Positions 32,290-42,659 of a stretch of 64,000 bases of DNA are shown one piece after another. The notes beneath the pieces are model-generated. The model was not told where the DNA came from. It did no database searches and saw nothing but the letters and a program-made list of their open reading frames with translations. Origin of the DNA: Bettongia penicillata ogilbyi. Its lineage: Eukaryota > Chordata > Mammalia > Diprotodontia > Potoroidae. The translations under genes were made by a program, and so were the position numbers. The first letter of the stretch is position 1, and the number at the start of each line of letters is the position of its first letter. The stretch spans positions 2,790,220-2,854,219 of the forward strand of contig JAJHZJ010000121.1 in NCBI GenBank assembly GCA_023548195.1, in the 5' to 3' direction.

Positions 32290-32600
32290 TTCCTACTCTA
32301 GGACCACAGAATGTCTAAATGATTCCAGATGTCTAGAGGTCATCTAGTTCAACTCCCTCATCTTACAGATGAAGAAACTACGACTTGGAAAGGCAAAACA
32401 ACCTACCAGAAGTTCTACAATTGTACAATTAGCTTAAGTGACTTGACCGAAGGCACACAGTTAACAGGAAACTCCAATGTCTTGACTCCAAATCTGGTGC
32501 TTTTCCCATCATACCACATTCTGTGTTCAGTTGTCTTGCCTCAAAAACAATAAGCTGATATTTATATAGTGCTCTAAAGTTTACAGAGCTTTCTTAATTC
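32290..32600 (-). mobile_element. MIR-type SINE fragments
   Basis: 'gtctagaggtcatctagttc', 'catcttacagatgaagaaac', 'ggcacacagttaacaggaa', 'tcttgactccaaatctggtg'. A second fragment at 32550-32600 has 'tatatagtgctctaaagtt'. Confidence 0.65.
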
Positions 32601-34007
32601 TGTTTTCTTCTTTTAGAAGCCAGATGAGGATCCTGTCATCTGATGCACTCATCCCTTAGATGGAGATGCCACCAAAGAGCATATAATGAAGTACAGGACT
32701 TGTGGACCTGTCCCCAAAACAGGCCATGATCTCAAACATATCTGGTTTCTCATCTGAAGCTGTTAGAAGCTTACTTTGACCCCTTTGGCTTATGGGTAAC
32801 CCTGTAAAGTTATCAGTAAAAACCTAGGAACCCAAAGGAAGGGTGGGGAAAGGACCTGTGGTTTAACATTTTTGGGATTTTTTTTTCTCTTACTGCCTTT
32901 TGAAAAGTTTGCATGTGCTCATCTAAGTGAGAAAACCCTATAAATAGAACAGACCAAGGAGGAGGAAGAAGCCACTTCATGCTTGAAGGAAGTCTATTCT
33001 AAGCAGAGGTCTTGCTTGTATGAACAAGGTCTTTGGCGGGTTTTTTCCAGGGGAAAATTTAAAGTCACCCACATTCCCCTCCCCAAAGAGCAAACTCCCC
33101 AACCTTTTCTTGGAGAGCTTTGGACCTAGCACTTTATCAGCTTTGGGGAACTTTTGGGGTAGAAAATCCCTCCAGTGATGCACATTGGTAACTCATCTAA
33201 AACCTATAGTATTACAGAGCGAGTGGAAGAGGAAAATATAATACTGAGATACAGCTAGGATAATAGTTATATACCTAAGAGATGTAAAATGAGGGACTTT
33301 AACTGGGTCTTCCTGACTCCAAGACTGGCCTTCTATCTACTCATTTAGGCTGCTTTTCTACTTCTTAAACTCATCAACATTAGACCTGCCTCTAGGGTTG
33401 TTCCTTGGAATTCCTAAGCTTAGGTAGATCTAGAGTCTGTGGTTTACTGTTCCCAACCTCAGTCCTATTATAAGTTAATGCCAGGTAGGCCAGTTATACT
33501 TCATCCTAGCAGAGGATCCTATGGGATCTCCACTCCTAAAAGTAGAGTGATCATGGCCCACTGGAGTTAGGAGAGCAATTACTATGACCCCAGGGATAGT
33601 GAAGATCTAAGAGAAAAAATTCAGAATCTATGTTGAATCAAGCCAAAACTCAAAGGTAACCAAGTTCAAAGAGCTGGTAAGCAACAGAAGGCTGAGTAGA
33701 ATGAGGGCTGAGTGTGGGGGCATAAAGTGATAAAAGTAACCATTGTCCTGGAAGAGAAGGACTGGAGCCGGTGGTGATGCTCACTTTTTGTGCGATCTAT
33801 ACTTGCCCATGACTAGCAGGATGTTAGGAGTCAAAGGCAGCATCCTCTACAAGGGAGAGATAGGCATTGCCAAAATGATGCCTTGGTCCCATACAACTCT
33901 TTTTTTAAGATTGACATAATTTTTTTATGTGATACTAGCCATCACCTCCTTCCACACTCCCTGGATCTGGTGTTACTGTGGCCCTAAACATTGGAGGAAG
34001 TGCGACT
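32601..34007. other. Mostly unassigned sequence
   Basis: Contains a weak SINE remnant at 33270-33360 ('ggtcttcctgactccaagac'). Otherwise nothing recognised over about 1.4 kb. Confidence 0.4.
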
Positions 34008-34100
34008 ATGATGGAAAGAACCATAGATTTGTCATTGGGAGACTTGAGTTCAAATCTCAGCTCTGGCATTTTCTCCTTACCATCTTTGTGAGTAGTTCTT
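34008..34100 (+). mobile_element. MIR-type SINE fragment
   Basis: 'gatggaaagaaccatagatt' and 'gacttgagttcaaatctcag' with 'ctctggcattttctcc'. Confidence 0.6.
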
Positions 34101-34506
34101 TCACTTCCTATTTGAGTTTCCTTCCCACATCACCAACTGTTGATATTTCAAATGGATGTCCTAGAGATATCTCAAACTCAACGTGTCCAACAGTGAATTC
34201 ATCTTTCCTTTCAAACTTTCTCGTCTTCCAAACTTCTCAATTTCCATAGAAGACCACCATTTTTCCAGTCTCCCTGGTTTGAAATCTCTATATTATCCTT
34301 AAATCTTCACTTTCTCTTACTTCCTGTATCCAGTCAGTTGCCGAATCTTGCCTTTTCTACTTTCAAAACATTGATTAGATCTGACTGCTTCTCTCCACCC
34401 ACACAGCCACCTCTTTAGTTCATGCCCTCATCCTCTCTCACCTAGATTATGGCAACAGTTTGTGTCCTGCATATAGTCTGTCACCATTGCAGTCCAGGCT
34501 TCACAG

Positions 34507-34517
34507 CTGCCAAAATT
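34507..34517. repeat. Target-site duplication of copy A, left
   Basis: ctgccaaaatt, identical to 41218-41228. Confidence 0.85.
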
Positions 34518-35363
34518 CTTTTTTTTTGGAAGGTCTTTTTTTTTTAAATTTTAATTAATTAATTTATTTTTAGTTTTCAACATTCATTTCCACAAGATTT
34601 TGAGTTCCAAATTTTCTCCCCATCTTTCCCCTTCCTCACCCCAAAACACTGTGCATTCTGATCACCCCTTCCCCCAATCTGCTCTCCCTTCTATCACATT
34701 CCTCCCTTCCGTTATCACCATCTTCTCTTTTCTTGAAAGGCAAGATAGATTTCTATACCCCATTATCTGTATTTTTTATTTCTCAGTCGCATGCAAAAAC
34801 AATTCTCAACATTTGTTTTTAAAATTTTGAGTTCCAACTTCTCTTCCTTCCTCCCTCCCCACCCATCCCCACTGAAAAGGCAAGCAATTCAATATCAGCT
34901 ATATATGTGTAGCTTTGCAAAAGACTTCCATAATAGTCATGGTGAAAAAGAATTAACTATATTTCCCTCCATCCTATGCCCCATTTATTCTATTCTCTCT
35001 TTTGACCTTGTCTCTCCCCAAAAGTGTTCATTTCTAATTCTCCCCCCTACCATTTGCCCTCCCTCCCACACCACTTATCAGCTTCTCCCCTACTTTCTTG
35101 TAGTGTAAGATAGATTTTCATACCAAACTGAGTGTGCACGCTATTTCCTCCATAAGCCAAATGTGATGAGAGCAACCTTCACTTTTTCCATCTCACTTCC
35201 CCACTTTTCCCCTCTATTGAAAAAGCTTTTTCTTTCCTCTTTTATGAGAGATAATTTGCCCCATTCCATGTCTCCCCTTCTCCTCACAATGTATTCCTCT
35301 CTCACTCCTTAGTTTTGTTTTTTTAATATATCATCCCTTCCTATTCAACTTACCCTGTGCCCT

Positions 35364-35380
35364 CTGTGTGTGTGTATGTA

Positions 35381-35422
<42 letters not shown>
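35364..35422 (+). repeat. (TG)n microsatellite in the copy A 3' UTR
   Basis: Nearly pure TG for about 55 bp, at the same place in the 3' UTR as the tracts at 24370 and 37294. Confidence 0.95.
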
Positions 35423-35424
<2 letters not shown>

Positions 35425-35556
35425 ATCCCTCCAACTACCCAAATACTGAGGAAAGTTTCAAGAGTTACAAATATGATCTTTCCATGTAGGAATGTAAACA
35501 GTTTAGCTTTAATAAGTCCCTTATGATTTCTCTTGTCCTGTTCACCTTTCATGCTT

Positions 35557-36454
35557 CTCTTGATTCTTGTGTTTGAAAGTAAAATTTTCTATTCAGCTCT
35601 GGTCTTTTCATCAAGGATGCTTGAAAGTCCTCTATTTCACTGAGTGACCATTTTTCCCCTGAAGTATTATACTCAGTTTTGCTGGATAGGTGATTCTTGG
35701 TTTTAATCCTAGTTTCTTTGATTTCTGGAATATCATATTCCAAGCACTTTGATCTCTTAATGTAGAAGCTGCTAGATCTTATGTTAATCTGATCATATTT
35801 CCACAATACTCAAATTGTTTCTTTCTAGCTGCTTGCAATATTTTCTCCTTGATCTAGGAACTTTGGACTTTGGCTACAATATTCCTAAGAGTTTTTCTTT
35901 TCAGATCTCTTTCAGGAGGTGATCAGTGGATCCTTTCAATATTGATTTTACCCTCTGGTTCCAGAATATCAGGACAGTTTTCCTTGATTATTTCATGAAA
36001 GATGATATCTAGGCTGTTTGTTTGATCATGACTTTTAGGCAGTCCCATAATTTTTAAATTGTCTCTCCTGGATCTATTTTCCTGGTCAGTTGTTTTTCCA
36101 ATGAGATATTTCACATTGTCTTCTATTTTTTCATTCTTTGGGTTTCATTTTGTAATTTCATGGTTTCTCATAAAGTCATTAATTTTCATCTGCTTCATTC
36201 TAATTTTTAAAGAATCAGTGAGCTTTTGAACCTCCTTTTCCACTTGGCTAATTCTGCTTTTTAAGGCATTCTTCTCCTCATTGGCTTTTTGGACCTCTTT
36301 TGCCATTTCGGTTACTCTTTTTTTTAAAGGTGTTATTTTCTTTAGCATGTTTTTGAGTTTCCTTTAGCAAGATGTTGACTCAGTTTTCATGATTTTCTTC
36401 CATCACTCTCATTTTTCTTCCCAATTTTTCGTCCACCTCTCTTACTTGATTTTC
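35557..36454 (-). pseudogene. ORF1 remnant of copy A (middle and C-terminal part)
   Basis: The minus strand encodes recognisable ORF1p segments: coiled coil ('KEVQKANEEKNALKSRI'), RRM ('SRRDNLKIMGLPKSHDQ') and C-terminal domain. It is broken by indels and by a TGA at about 35923, where the full-length copy has a CGA (Arg) codon after 'GIH'. The N-terminal part lies 3.8 kb away at 40257-40474, beyond copy B. The initiator ATG reads ATA (40472-40474 on the complement). Confidence 0.85.
36436..36454. repeat. Target-site duplication of copy B, left
   Basis: cctctcttacttgattttc, identical to 40257-40275. Confidence 0.93.
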
Positions 36455-37293
36455 TTTCTTTTTTAAAAAAATTAATTTATTTATTTAACTTTTACATTCA
36501 TTTTCAAAAAATTTTGGGTTCCAAATTTCCTCCCCATTTGTCCCCTCCCCCCACCCATATACACCGAGCATTCTAATTTCCCCTATCACCAATCTGCCCT
36601 CTCTTCTATCATTCCTCCCTTCTCTTGTCCCCATCTTCTCTTTTGTCCTGTAGAGCCAGATAACTTTCTATTCCCCATTACCTGTATTTCTTATTTCCTA
36701 GCAGCAAGAATACTAAACAGTTGTTCCTAAAACTTTGAGTTCCAACTTCTCCCCATCCCTCCCTCCCCACCCATTCCCTTTGGGAAGGCAGGCAATTCAA
36801 TATAGGCCATATCTCTGTAGTCTTCCAAATGACTTCAATAATAGTCATGTTGTATAAGACTAGCTATATTTCCCTCCATCCTATTCTGCCCCCTATTGCT
36901 TCTATTCTCTCTTTTGATCCTGTACCTCCCCAAAAGTGCTGATTTCACATTGCTCCCTCCTCCCATTTCCCTCCCTTCCATCATCCCCTCCACCCTGCTT
37001 ATCCCCTTCTCCCCCACTTTCCTGTATTGTAAGATAGGTTTTCCTACCAAAATAAGTGTGCATTTTATTCCTTCCTTTAGTTGAATGTGATGAGAGTAAA
37101 CTTCATGTTTTTCTCTCAGCTCCCCTCTTTTTCCCTCCACTAAAAAGTCTCCTGCCTGCCTCTTCTATGAGAGATAATTTGCCCCATTCCATTTCTCCCT
37201 CTCTCCTCCCAATACATTTCTCTCTCACCACTTAACTTCATTTTTTTTAAGATATGATCCCATCCTATTCAATTCACTCTGTGCTCTCTGTCT

Positions 37294-37318
37294 CTGTGTG
37301 TGTGTGCATGCATGCATG

Positions 37319-37359
<41 letters not shown>
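37294..37359 (+). repeat. (TG)n microsatellite in the copy B 3' UTR
   Basis: TG runs on either side of a short (GCAT)3 block. Confidence 0.95.
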
Positions 37360-37360
<1 letters not shown>

Positions 37361-37494
37361 TCCCACCAACTACCCAGATACTGAAAAGTTTCAAGAGTTA
37401 CAAATATTGTCTTTCCATGTAGGAATGTAAACAGTTCAACATTGGTAAGTCCCTTATGACTTTTCTTTGCTGTTTGCTTTTTCATGCTTCTTCT

Positions 37495-38566
37495 CATTCT
37501 TGTGTTTGAAAGTCAAATTTTCTTTTCAGCTCTGGTCTTTACATCAAGAATGCTTGAAAGTCCTCTGTTTCATTGAAAGACCATATTTTCCCCTGAAGTA
37601 TTATACTCAGTTTTGCTGGGTAGGTGATTCTTGGTTTGAGTCCTAGTTCCTTTGACTTCTGGAATATCCTATTCCACGCCCTTTGATCCCTTAATGTAGA
37701 AGCTGCTAGATCTTGTGTTATCCTGATTGTATTTCCACAATACTGGAATTGTTTCTTTCTAGTTGCTTGCAATATTTTCTCCTTGACCTGGGAGTTCTGG
37801 AATTTGGCCACAATGTTCCTAGGAGTTTCTCTTTTTGGATCTCTTTCAGGTGGTGATCAGTGGATTCCTTCATTACTTATTTTGCCCTCTGGTACTAGAA
37901 TATTAGGGCAGTTTTCCTTGAAAATTTCATGAAAGATGGTGTCTAGGCTCTTTTTTTGATCATGGCTTTCAGGTAGTCCCACAATTTTTAAATTGTCTCT
38001 CCTGGATCTATTTTTCAGGTCAGTTGTTTTTCCAGTGAGATATTTCACATTCTCTTCCATTTTTTCAATCTTTTGGTTTTGTTTTGTGATTTCTTGGTTT
38101 CTCAGAAAGTCATTAGCCTCCATCTGTTCCATTCTAATTTTGAGAGAACTATTTTCTTCAGTGAGCTTTTGAACCTCTTTTTCCATTTGGCTAATTCTGC
38201 TTTTGAAAGCATTCTTCTCCTCATTGGCTTTCTGAACCTCTTTTGCCAATTGAGTTAGCCTATTTTTCAAGGTGTTATTTTCTTCAGCATTTTTTTCGGT
38301 CTCCTTGAGCATGGTGTTGACCTGCTTTTCATGCTTTTCTTGCATCTCTCTCATTTCTCTTCCCAGTTTTTCCTCCACCTGTCTAACTTGATTTTCAAAA
38401 TCCCTTTTGAGCTCTTCCATGGCCTGAGCCCATTGAATATTTATTTCGGATGTTTGGGATATAGAGGCCTTGACTTCTATATCTTTCCCTGATGGTAAGC
38501 ATTGTTCTTCCTCATCAGAAAAGAAAGGAGGAAACATCTCTTCACCAAGAAAGTAACCTTCTATGG
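37495..38566 (-). pseudogene. ORF1 of copy B, broken
   Basis: From 38537 down to 37857 the minus strand is open for 226 codons. It covers the acidic N-terminal segment, the whole coiled coil ('LKNRLTQLAKEVQKANEEKN' region) and the start of the RRM ('SRRDNLKIVGLPESHDQ'). A TGA replaces the CGA codon after 'GIH' (37857). The frame then continues in phase with 'RNIVAKFQNSQVKEKIL' and 'PRITYPAKLS' to a second stop at 37539 (TAA where the full-length copy has AAA). The first nine or so codons are on the far side of the solo LTR, and the initiator there reads ATT. Nothing translatable as whole ORF1p remains. Confidence 0.9.
38562..38566. repeat. Target duplication of the solo LTR, left
   Basis: tatgg here and tattg at 39554-39558, one mismatch. 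The uninterrupted sister (copy A, 40442-40455) reads 'ctatagtcttattttt', showing that only one copy existed before. Confidence 0.75.
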
Positions 38567-39553
38567 TGAATAAAGAATTGAAATTCTTATATAAAATAAG
38601 TTCACTCTAATTGATATGAGGACTAGGAACTGAAATGTAGGCCCCTGAAAATTTAACCGCTCTGTGAACTTTATGACTTGGCTCAAGCTAACAGACCTAG
38701 ATAGTGATTCTAGGAACGAACTAGCCCCTCCTGGAATTGTTTATGCAAGGGGATCTGGCTACTCCCCTCCTGCATAATCTTGTCAAAACATCAAAGAGCA
38801 GTCTGTTTCTTGCACCTAGCCATAACACTCCACTCAAATAGTTGATTAATTGACTTATTTCCCACTTTAAGTCACATATGCAGAATCCTATTGCTAAGAC
38901 TAGTTGGCTGAGTGCCTTCTTTGTCTAAAGACCTATATTAGCTAGCAAGTCTCAGAGCCTCTTTGGAATCTCACCCATGGAGATGACGATCTGCCTGGGA
39001 CCTTCCTGTTCGGGACTCAAAGGCTGTGAACTGGGATTCCCCAGCTGTGACTGTTAGAGTTGGTGCTCCCCCGAATCGGTGATGTTTTCTTTACCTATTT
39101 CTATTATTCTTCTTATATTGTGTATACTTCTTGTTATTTGTGGTATTTGGTGTCTTTGTAAGCAACCTATTCCTTGTATAAAAAATGTAACTCATACCTT
39201 AAATGATTGTATCGATACTGATAAAGGTGCAGTTTGTGGGATGATGACCTGGCAGTTGGAGCCCTGCCTTCTCCCGCATTCTTCTAACCTTTGTATTTTC
39301 CTTTTTACTCTGGCAGGGTGATGATTTTTACTTTTTCCCCTGATACAGATGTTGTTATCATTGGTATGATTTTTTTGTTTAAATCTCAGAGTGCTACTCG
39401 TTATTTTAATAGTTTAGCTATTCCCATATTATTATTATCCATTTTCTTAGTATTACATAATTGTGCATAATTAAATTTTACTTTTATTTTTAACTGCTGT
39501 GTCCGAGTGTCATTTACAGGAGCGAATCTGAACCATAATAAATTCTCAAAACA
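38567..39553 (+). mobile_element. 987-bp solo LTR inside copy B ORF1
   Basis: The segment is absent from copies A and 22291 at the same place and starts TG (TGAATAAAG) and ends CA (CTCAAAACA). It is bracketed by a 5-bp near-duplication, the signature of retroviral integration. It has no reverse transcriptase or gag. AATTAAATT near 39470 could be its polyadenylation region, with 'gtgtccgagtgtcatttac' following as U5-like text. The orientation and retroviral class are inferred. A primer-binding-site test is not possible on a solo LTR. Confidence 0.72.
39079..39321 (+). CDS. 80-codon open frame within the solo LTR, hydrophobic then Cys-rich
   Basis: The frame begins MMFSLPISIILLILCILLVI, a strong single membrane-spanning segment. 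A Cys-containing stretch ('CGIWCLCKQPIPCI') and a neutral tail follow. The shape (membrane anchor plus short Cys-bearing tail) resembles the end of a retroviral envelope transmembrane subunit, or it could be chance in T-rich DNA. I do not recognise a family. A retained env 3' end next to an LTR would be reasonable, but then the element would not be a pure LTR. Translation is not supported by any other evidence. Confidence 0.25.
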   Translation: MMFSLPISIILLILCILLVICGIWCLCKQPIPCIKNVTHTLNDCIDTDKGAVCGMMTWQLEPCLLPHSSNLCIFLFTLAG

Positions 39554-39587
39554 TATTGTCTTATTTTTTTTTCCCTTTTCTGGGAAT

Positions 39588-40256
39588 TTTCCCAGCCAGT
39601 TACTTGACTTCTGAGATTCCTCCTCCCCTGACTCACCTCCAGACCCACCCCACTAGTCCTTGGGGTTTGAGATTCAAATGCTGCTCCCCAGCCTCAGGGC
39701 TTTCAGTGGGGGGTAGGGCTGCTATTCACTGAGAAATTATTAAGTTCAGGTTCTTAGGTGGAGGCAGGGCTGCCGCCACATGGGGCTCAGTTCCCTCAGG
39801 GGGTTTATGCAGAGACCTTTAACAATGGATCCAAGCTCCTTCCTGCTTTGGGAGTCCCAGTCTGCTTTTGCCTCTGCCACTGCCTCCCAAGGGGGCCTGA
39901 GTTATGGAGACACCCTGCTCCCCTCTTGGCCAGTCCAGAAGTCTCTCTCACTGACCTGTGCACCTGTGGGTGGAGGGACCTTCGCGGCCACTGGAGATTC
40001 TGTCCCTGAAGCCTACTCAGATCTGGTCCTCTTGGTGCCTCGTGGCCATCGCAGGACTGCTCTGGGTCTGGTGCGCGATGGACCTTTTGTGTCAGTTTTT
40101 CAGGGCTCTCTGAAACAGAAATCTCCTCCAGTCCATTGTTGTGTGGCTTCCCCTGCTCCAGAATTTGTTGGGAGTTCCTCTTTACAGGTAATTTATGGGC
40201 TGTGGGTTCAGAGCTAGCAAATGTGAATCTTTCTACTCTGCCATCTTGGCTCCTCC
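39588..40256 (-). promoter_or_regulatory. 5' UTR of copy B
   Basis: Read on the minus strand it starts 'ggaggagccaagatggcag' and carries one copy of the 'tctctgcataaaccccctga' module that occurs about three times in the copy at 22291. CpGs are mostly decayed. Confidence 0.75.
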
Positions 40257-40275
40257 CCTCTCTTACTTGATTTTC
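40257..40275. repeat. Target-site duplication of copy B, right
   Basis: Identical to 36436-36454. It is also the point where copy A ORF1 resumes. Confidence 0.93.
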
Positions 40276-40474
40276 AAAATCCTTTTTTGAGCTCTTCCAT
40301 GGCCTAAGACCATTGCATATTTAATTTGGAAGTTTTGGATGCAGAAGCCTTGACTTTTATGTCTTCCTCTGATGGTATTCTTGGTTCTTCTTCATCCAAA
40401 AGGATGGAAGAAAATACCTGTTCACCAAGAAATTGATCTTCTATAGTCTTATTTTTTTCCCCCTTTTTGGGTAT

Positions 40475-41217
40475 TTTCCCACACAGTTACTTGACTTTTG
40501 AGTCCTTTGTCAAGAGGAGGATATACTCTAGGGACTTGTAGGTTCTCAGTTCCTCCAAGGTGGCACAGTCAAGGAAGAGGATTTTACTCCTCTCCTGGCC
40601 TGCACATTGTTCTGGGAGCAACCACAAACTTTTCTGCCCAGGATCTGCAAGTACGATTCCCTCTCCACAACCGACTCCAGCTCCAGCACTCCAGTGCTCC
40701 TCCTCATCCCAGGACCACCGCTCAGGGCTGAGACCTAGATCAGCTTCTTGATTTCCCCAGGGTCTTTAAGCCAAGGGTTACCAAAAAGGATACTGCCACC
40801 ACCTGGGACCAGGGCTAGACCATGTTCCTTTCTTACCCAAGTGAAACTGCTTTCTCACTGACCTCTGAAGTTGTCTTTGGCATTTATGGGTTGAGTAATC
40901 TCGTAACCACAGCTGTTCCCTGTGATTCTGCCCCCCTCCCCATCCCTGAGGCCTGCTCTGGTCCTGTCCCTACTGGTGCCAAGCAACCAAGGCTGAACTG
41001 GACTCCTTGGGCTGTGCTCTGCCCCAAGACTGTGCGATAGACCTTTCCTGTTGGCCTTCCAGGCAGCCTTGGACTGGAAATCTCTTTTACTCTGTCGTTT
41101 TGTTGCTTCTGCTGCCCTAGAATTTGTTTAGGGTCATTTTTTATAGGTATTTTATGAGTTGTAGTGGGAGAGGTTTTATAGGTATGTCCTTCTACTCTGC
41201 CATCTTTGCTCTGCTCC
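40475..41217 (-). promoter_or_regulatory. 5' UTR of copy A
   Basis: Minus-strand L1-type 5' UTR, diverged. The terminal 'gcaaagatggcagagtaga' corresponds to the conserved start. Confidence 0.7.
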
Positions 41218-41228
41218 CTGCCAAAATT
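41218..41228. repeat. Target-site duplication of copy A, right
   Basis: ctgccaaaatt. L2 continues from here. Confidence 0.85.
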
Positions 41229-41835
41229 ATTTTCTTCAAGTGCATGTCTGACCATGTGATTCCCTCATTCCATCAACAGCTGTAGTTTCCTATTACCTCT
41301 AAAATAAAGTATAAATGCCTCTGTCTACCTATTAAAGTCCTAGACAATCTTGCCCTGGTCTCTCTCTCCAGTTTCTAATTTCTCTTTTCTACTTTCCAGC
41401 TATCAGTTTCCCTTCCCTTATTTTTCAATCCAGCTGAAGCGATCTTCTCTCTTGTCACATGTAGCTTCCCATCTCCAGGCCTTTACCCTGGTTACCCACC
41501 TTGTCTGGAATGTACTCTCTCCTCACTCCTACCTCAGAGGCCCTTGCTTCATTTAGGATGTAATTCAGGTATATCATTCTGCATGAAGCCTTTCCTGATG
41601 CCTCCAATTACTAGAGTCCTCCCTACCTAACTAATTTGTATTCAACTATTTGCATACATTTGTATTTATTTTGCATACATTTACATATATTTGTTTTCTC
41701 TTCCCCACACCTCCATTAGAATATAAGCTTCTTTTGAGTAAGCATTATTTCATTCCTTGTACCTGTATCACAGTGCCTAGCATGGTGCCTGGCACATAGT
41801 AGGCAGTGATAAATATTTGTTGCTTGACTGATTCC

Positions 41836-41965
41836 TACCAACGTCATCTTGGTCAAGTCACATAAACTACTCTAGGCTTCAGTTTTCTCATCTTTAAAAT
41901 AAAGGAGTTAGTTTATAAGACCCCCAGGGTCTCATCCAGCTCTGTGTTCTGTGATCATTAAGCAC
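41836..41965 (+). mobile_element. MIR-type SINE 3' half
   Basis: 'atcttggtcaagtcacataa', 'cagttttctcatctttaaaa', then 'ccccagggtctcatccagc' with 'tctgtgttctgtgatc' (L3/CR1-like tail). Confidence 0.65.
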
Positions 41966-42659
41966 TATCCCCATTCTCTCTACTCTGATTTAGTGAAGTG
42001 CCATTTTCCAAGTCAGATCTAGCCTTCGGGGGAGGCATGCCTTTGCCATGACCCTCATGCAATGTTAGGTGACTGTGCTTATGAGAGGTTTTGACCAAGG
42101 GAACCTTTTCATTACTGAAGTCAGCCCTAAAAAAATGACAGAGCTATTTTGTCAGCAAAGCCCTATCACTGGTATGGATTCCAGTGACTCCTCCCTATAG
42201 AGATAATACCCTAGGTCTTCTGAAAGGAAAAAGATGGGCTTTCATGTTCCAGCTTTGGCCTTACGGTTGTCACTTTCTCCAGATTCATCAGGGTTCTTGT
42301 TTCCTTTACAATGGACAATGTTTTTTTTGGAAGTCCCACAAATATTTTCCTTTTAAGTCACCCTGTCAAGGATCGAATTACCGAGTGAAACTGCCCTGAA
42401 GGTACTCTTCAAAGACCTTGAGTCAGAGCCAGTCCTCCTGTCTGACAAATGTTATGAGTAGCACAGTGCCCTGTTTCCCCAGAAGACTTTGGTTCATAAG
42501 CAGAGGTAAGAGGTTTGATTTTTCATTTAATCAGAGAGGGTGCCTTCCATTTCCTAGGAGTCCATTTGTTAAAATGCAAAGTTGGTACATACCAATCAAT
42601 TTGGAAACCAGAATGGTTTGGAAACCAAAGACTGGTTGGAAACCAATGTTTCTCCTTTA
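41966..42659. other. Unassigned sequence
   Basis: No repeat or gene recognised over about 700 bp. Confidence 0.4.

Larger units (their letters stand above)
36455..40256 (-). mobile_element. HAL1-type copy B inserted into copy A
   Basis: On the minus strand it runs 5' UTR (40256-39588), ORF1 (39587 to 37495, interrupted by an LTR) and 3' UTR (37494-36455) with a T/A-rich plus-strand start representing the A-rich tail. The 5' end reads 'ggaggagccaagatggcag'. A perfect 19-bp duplication of copy A ORF1 sequence brackets it. There is no ORF2. Without the 987-bp LTR and its duplication it is about 2.8 kb, close to the 2,985 bp of the full-length copy at 22291. Confidence 0.93.
34518..41217 (-). 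mobile_element. HAL1-type copy A, full length, split by copy B
   Basis: On the minus strand it runs 5' UTR (41217-40475), ORF1 N-terminus (40474-40257), [copy B], rest of ORF1 (36454 to about 35557) and 3' UTR (35556-34518). The 5' end reads 'gcaaagatggcagag', the L1 start. It has no ORF2. An 11-bp target duplication brackets it within the L2. It is older than copy B, which interrupts it, and has more substitutions and frameshifts. Confidence 0.88.
34115..41835 (+). mobile_element. L2 LINE, outermost layer of a four-level nest
   Basis: L2 is present at 34115-34517 ('tcaaactcaacgtgtccaac', 'gtatccagtcagttgcc', 'ggcttcacagctgccaaaat') and resumes at 41229-41835 ('gcatgtctgaccatgtgatt', 'cctaccttagaggccc'-like text, 'catgaagcctttcctgatgcc', 'tgcctggcacatagtaggca'). 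The two parts are co-linear in the L2 consensus: the break falls inside the 'cacagctgccaaaataatctt' block. Everything between is later insertion. Confidence 0.9.

Noticed and set aside
36455..40256. Inversion joining copies A and B
   Set aside because: Both copies have the same orientation, and a 19-bp target duplication explains the structure as an insertion.
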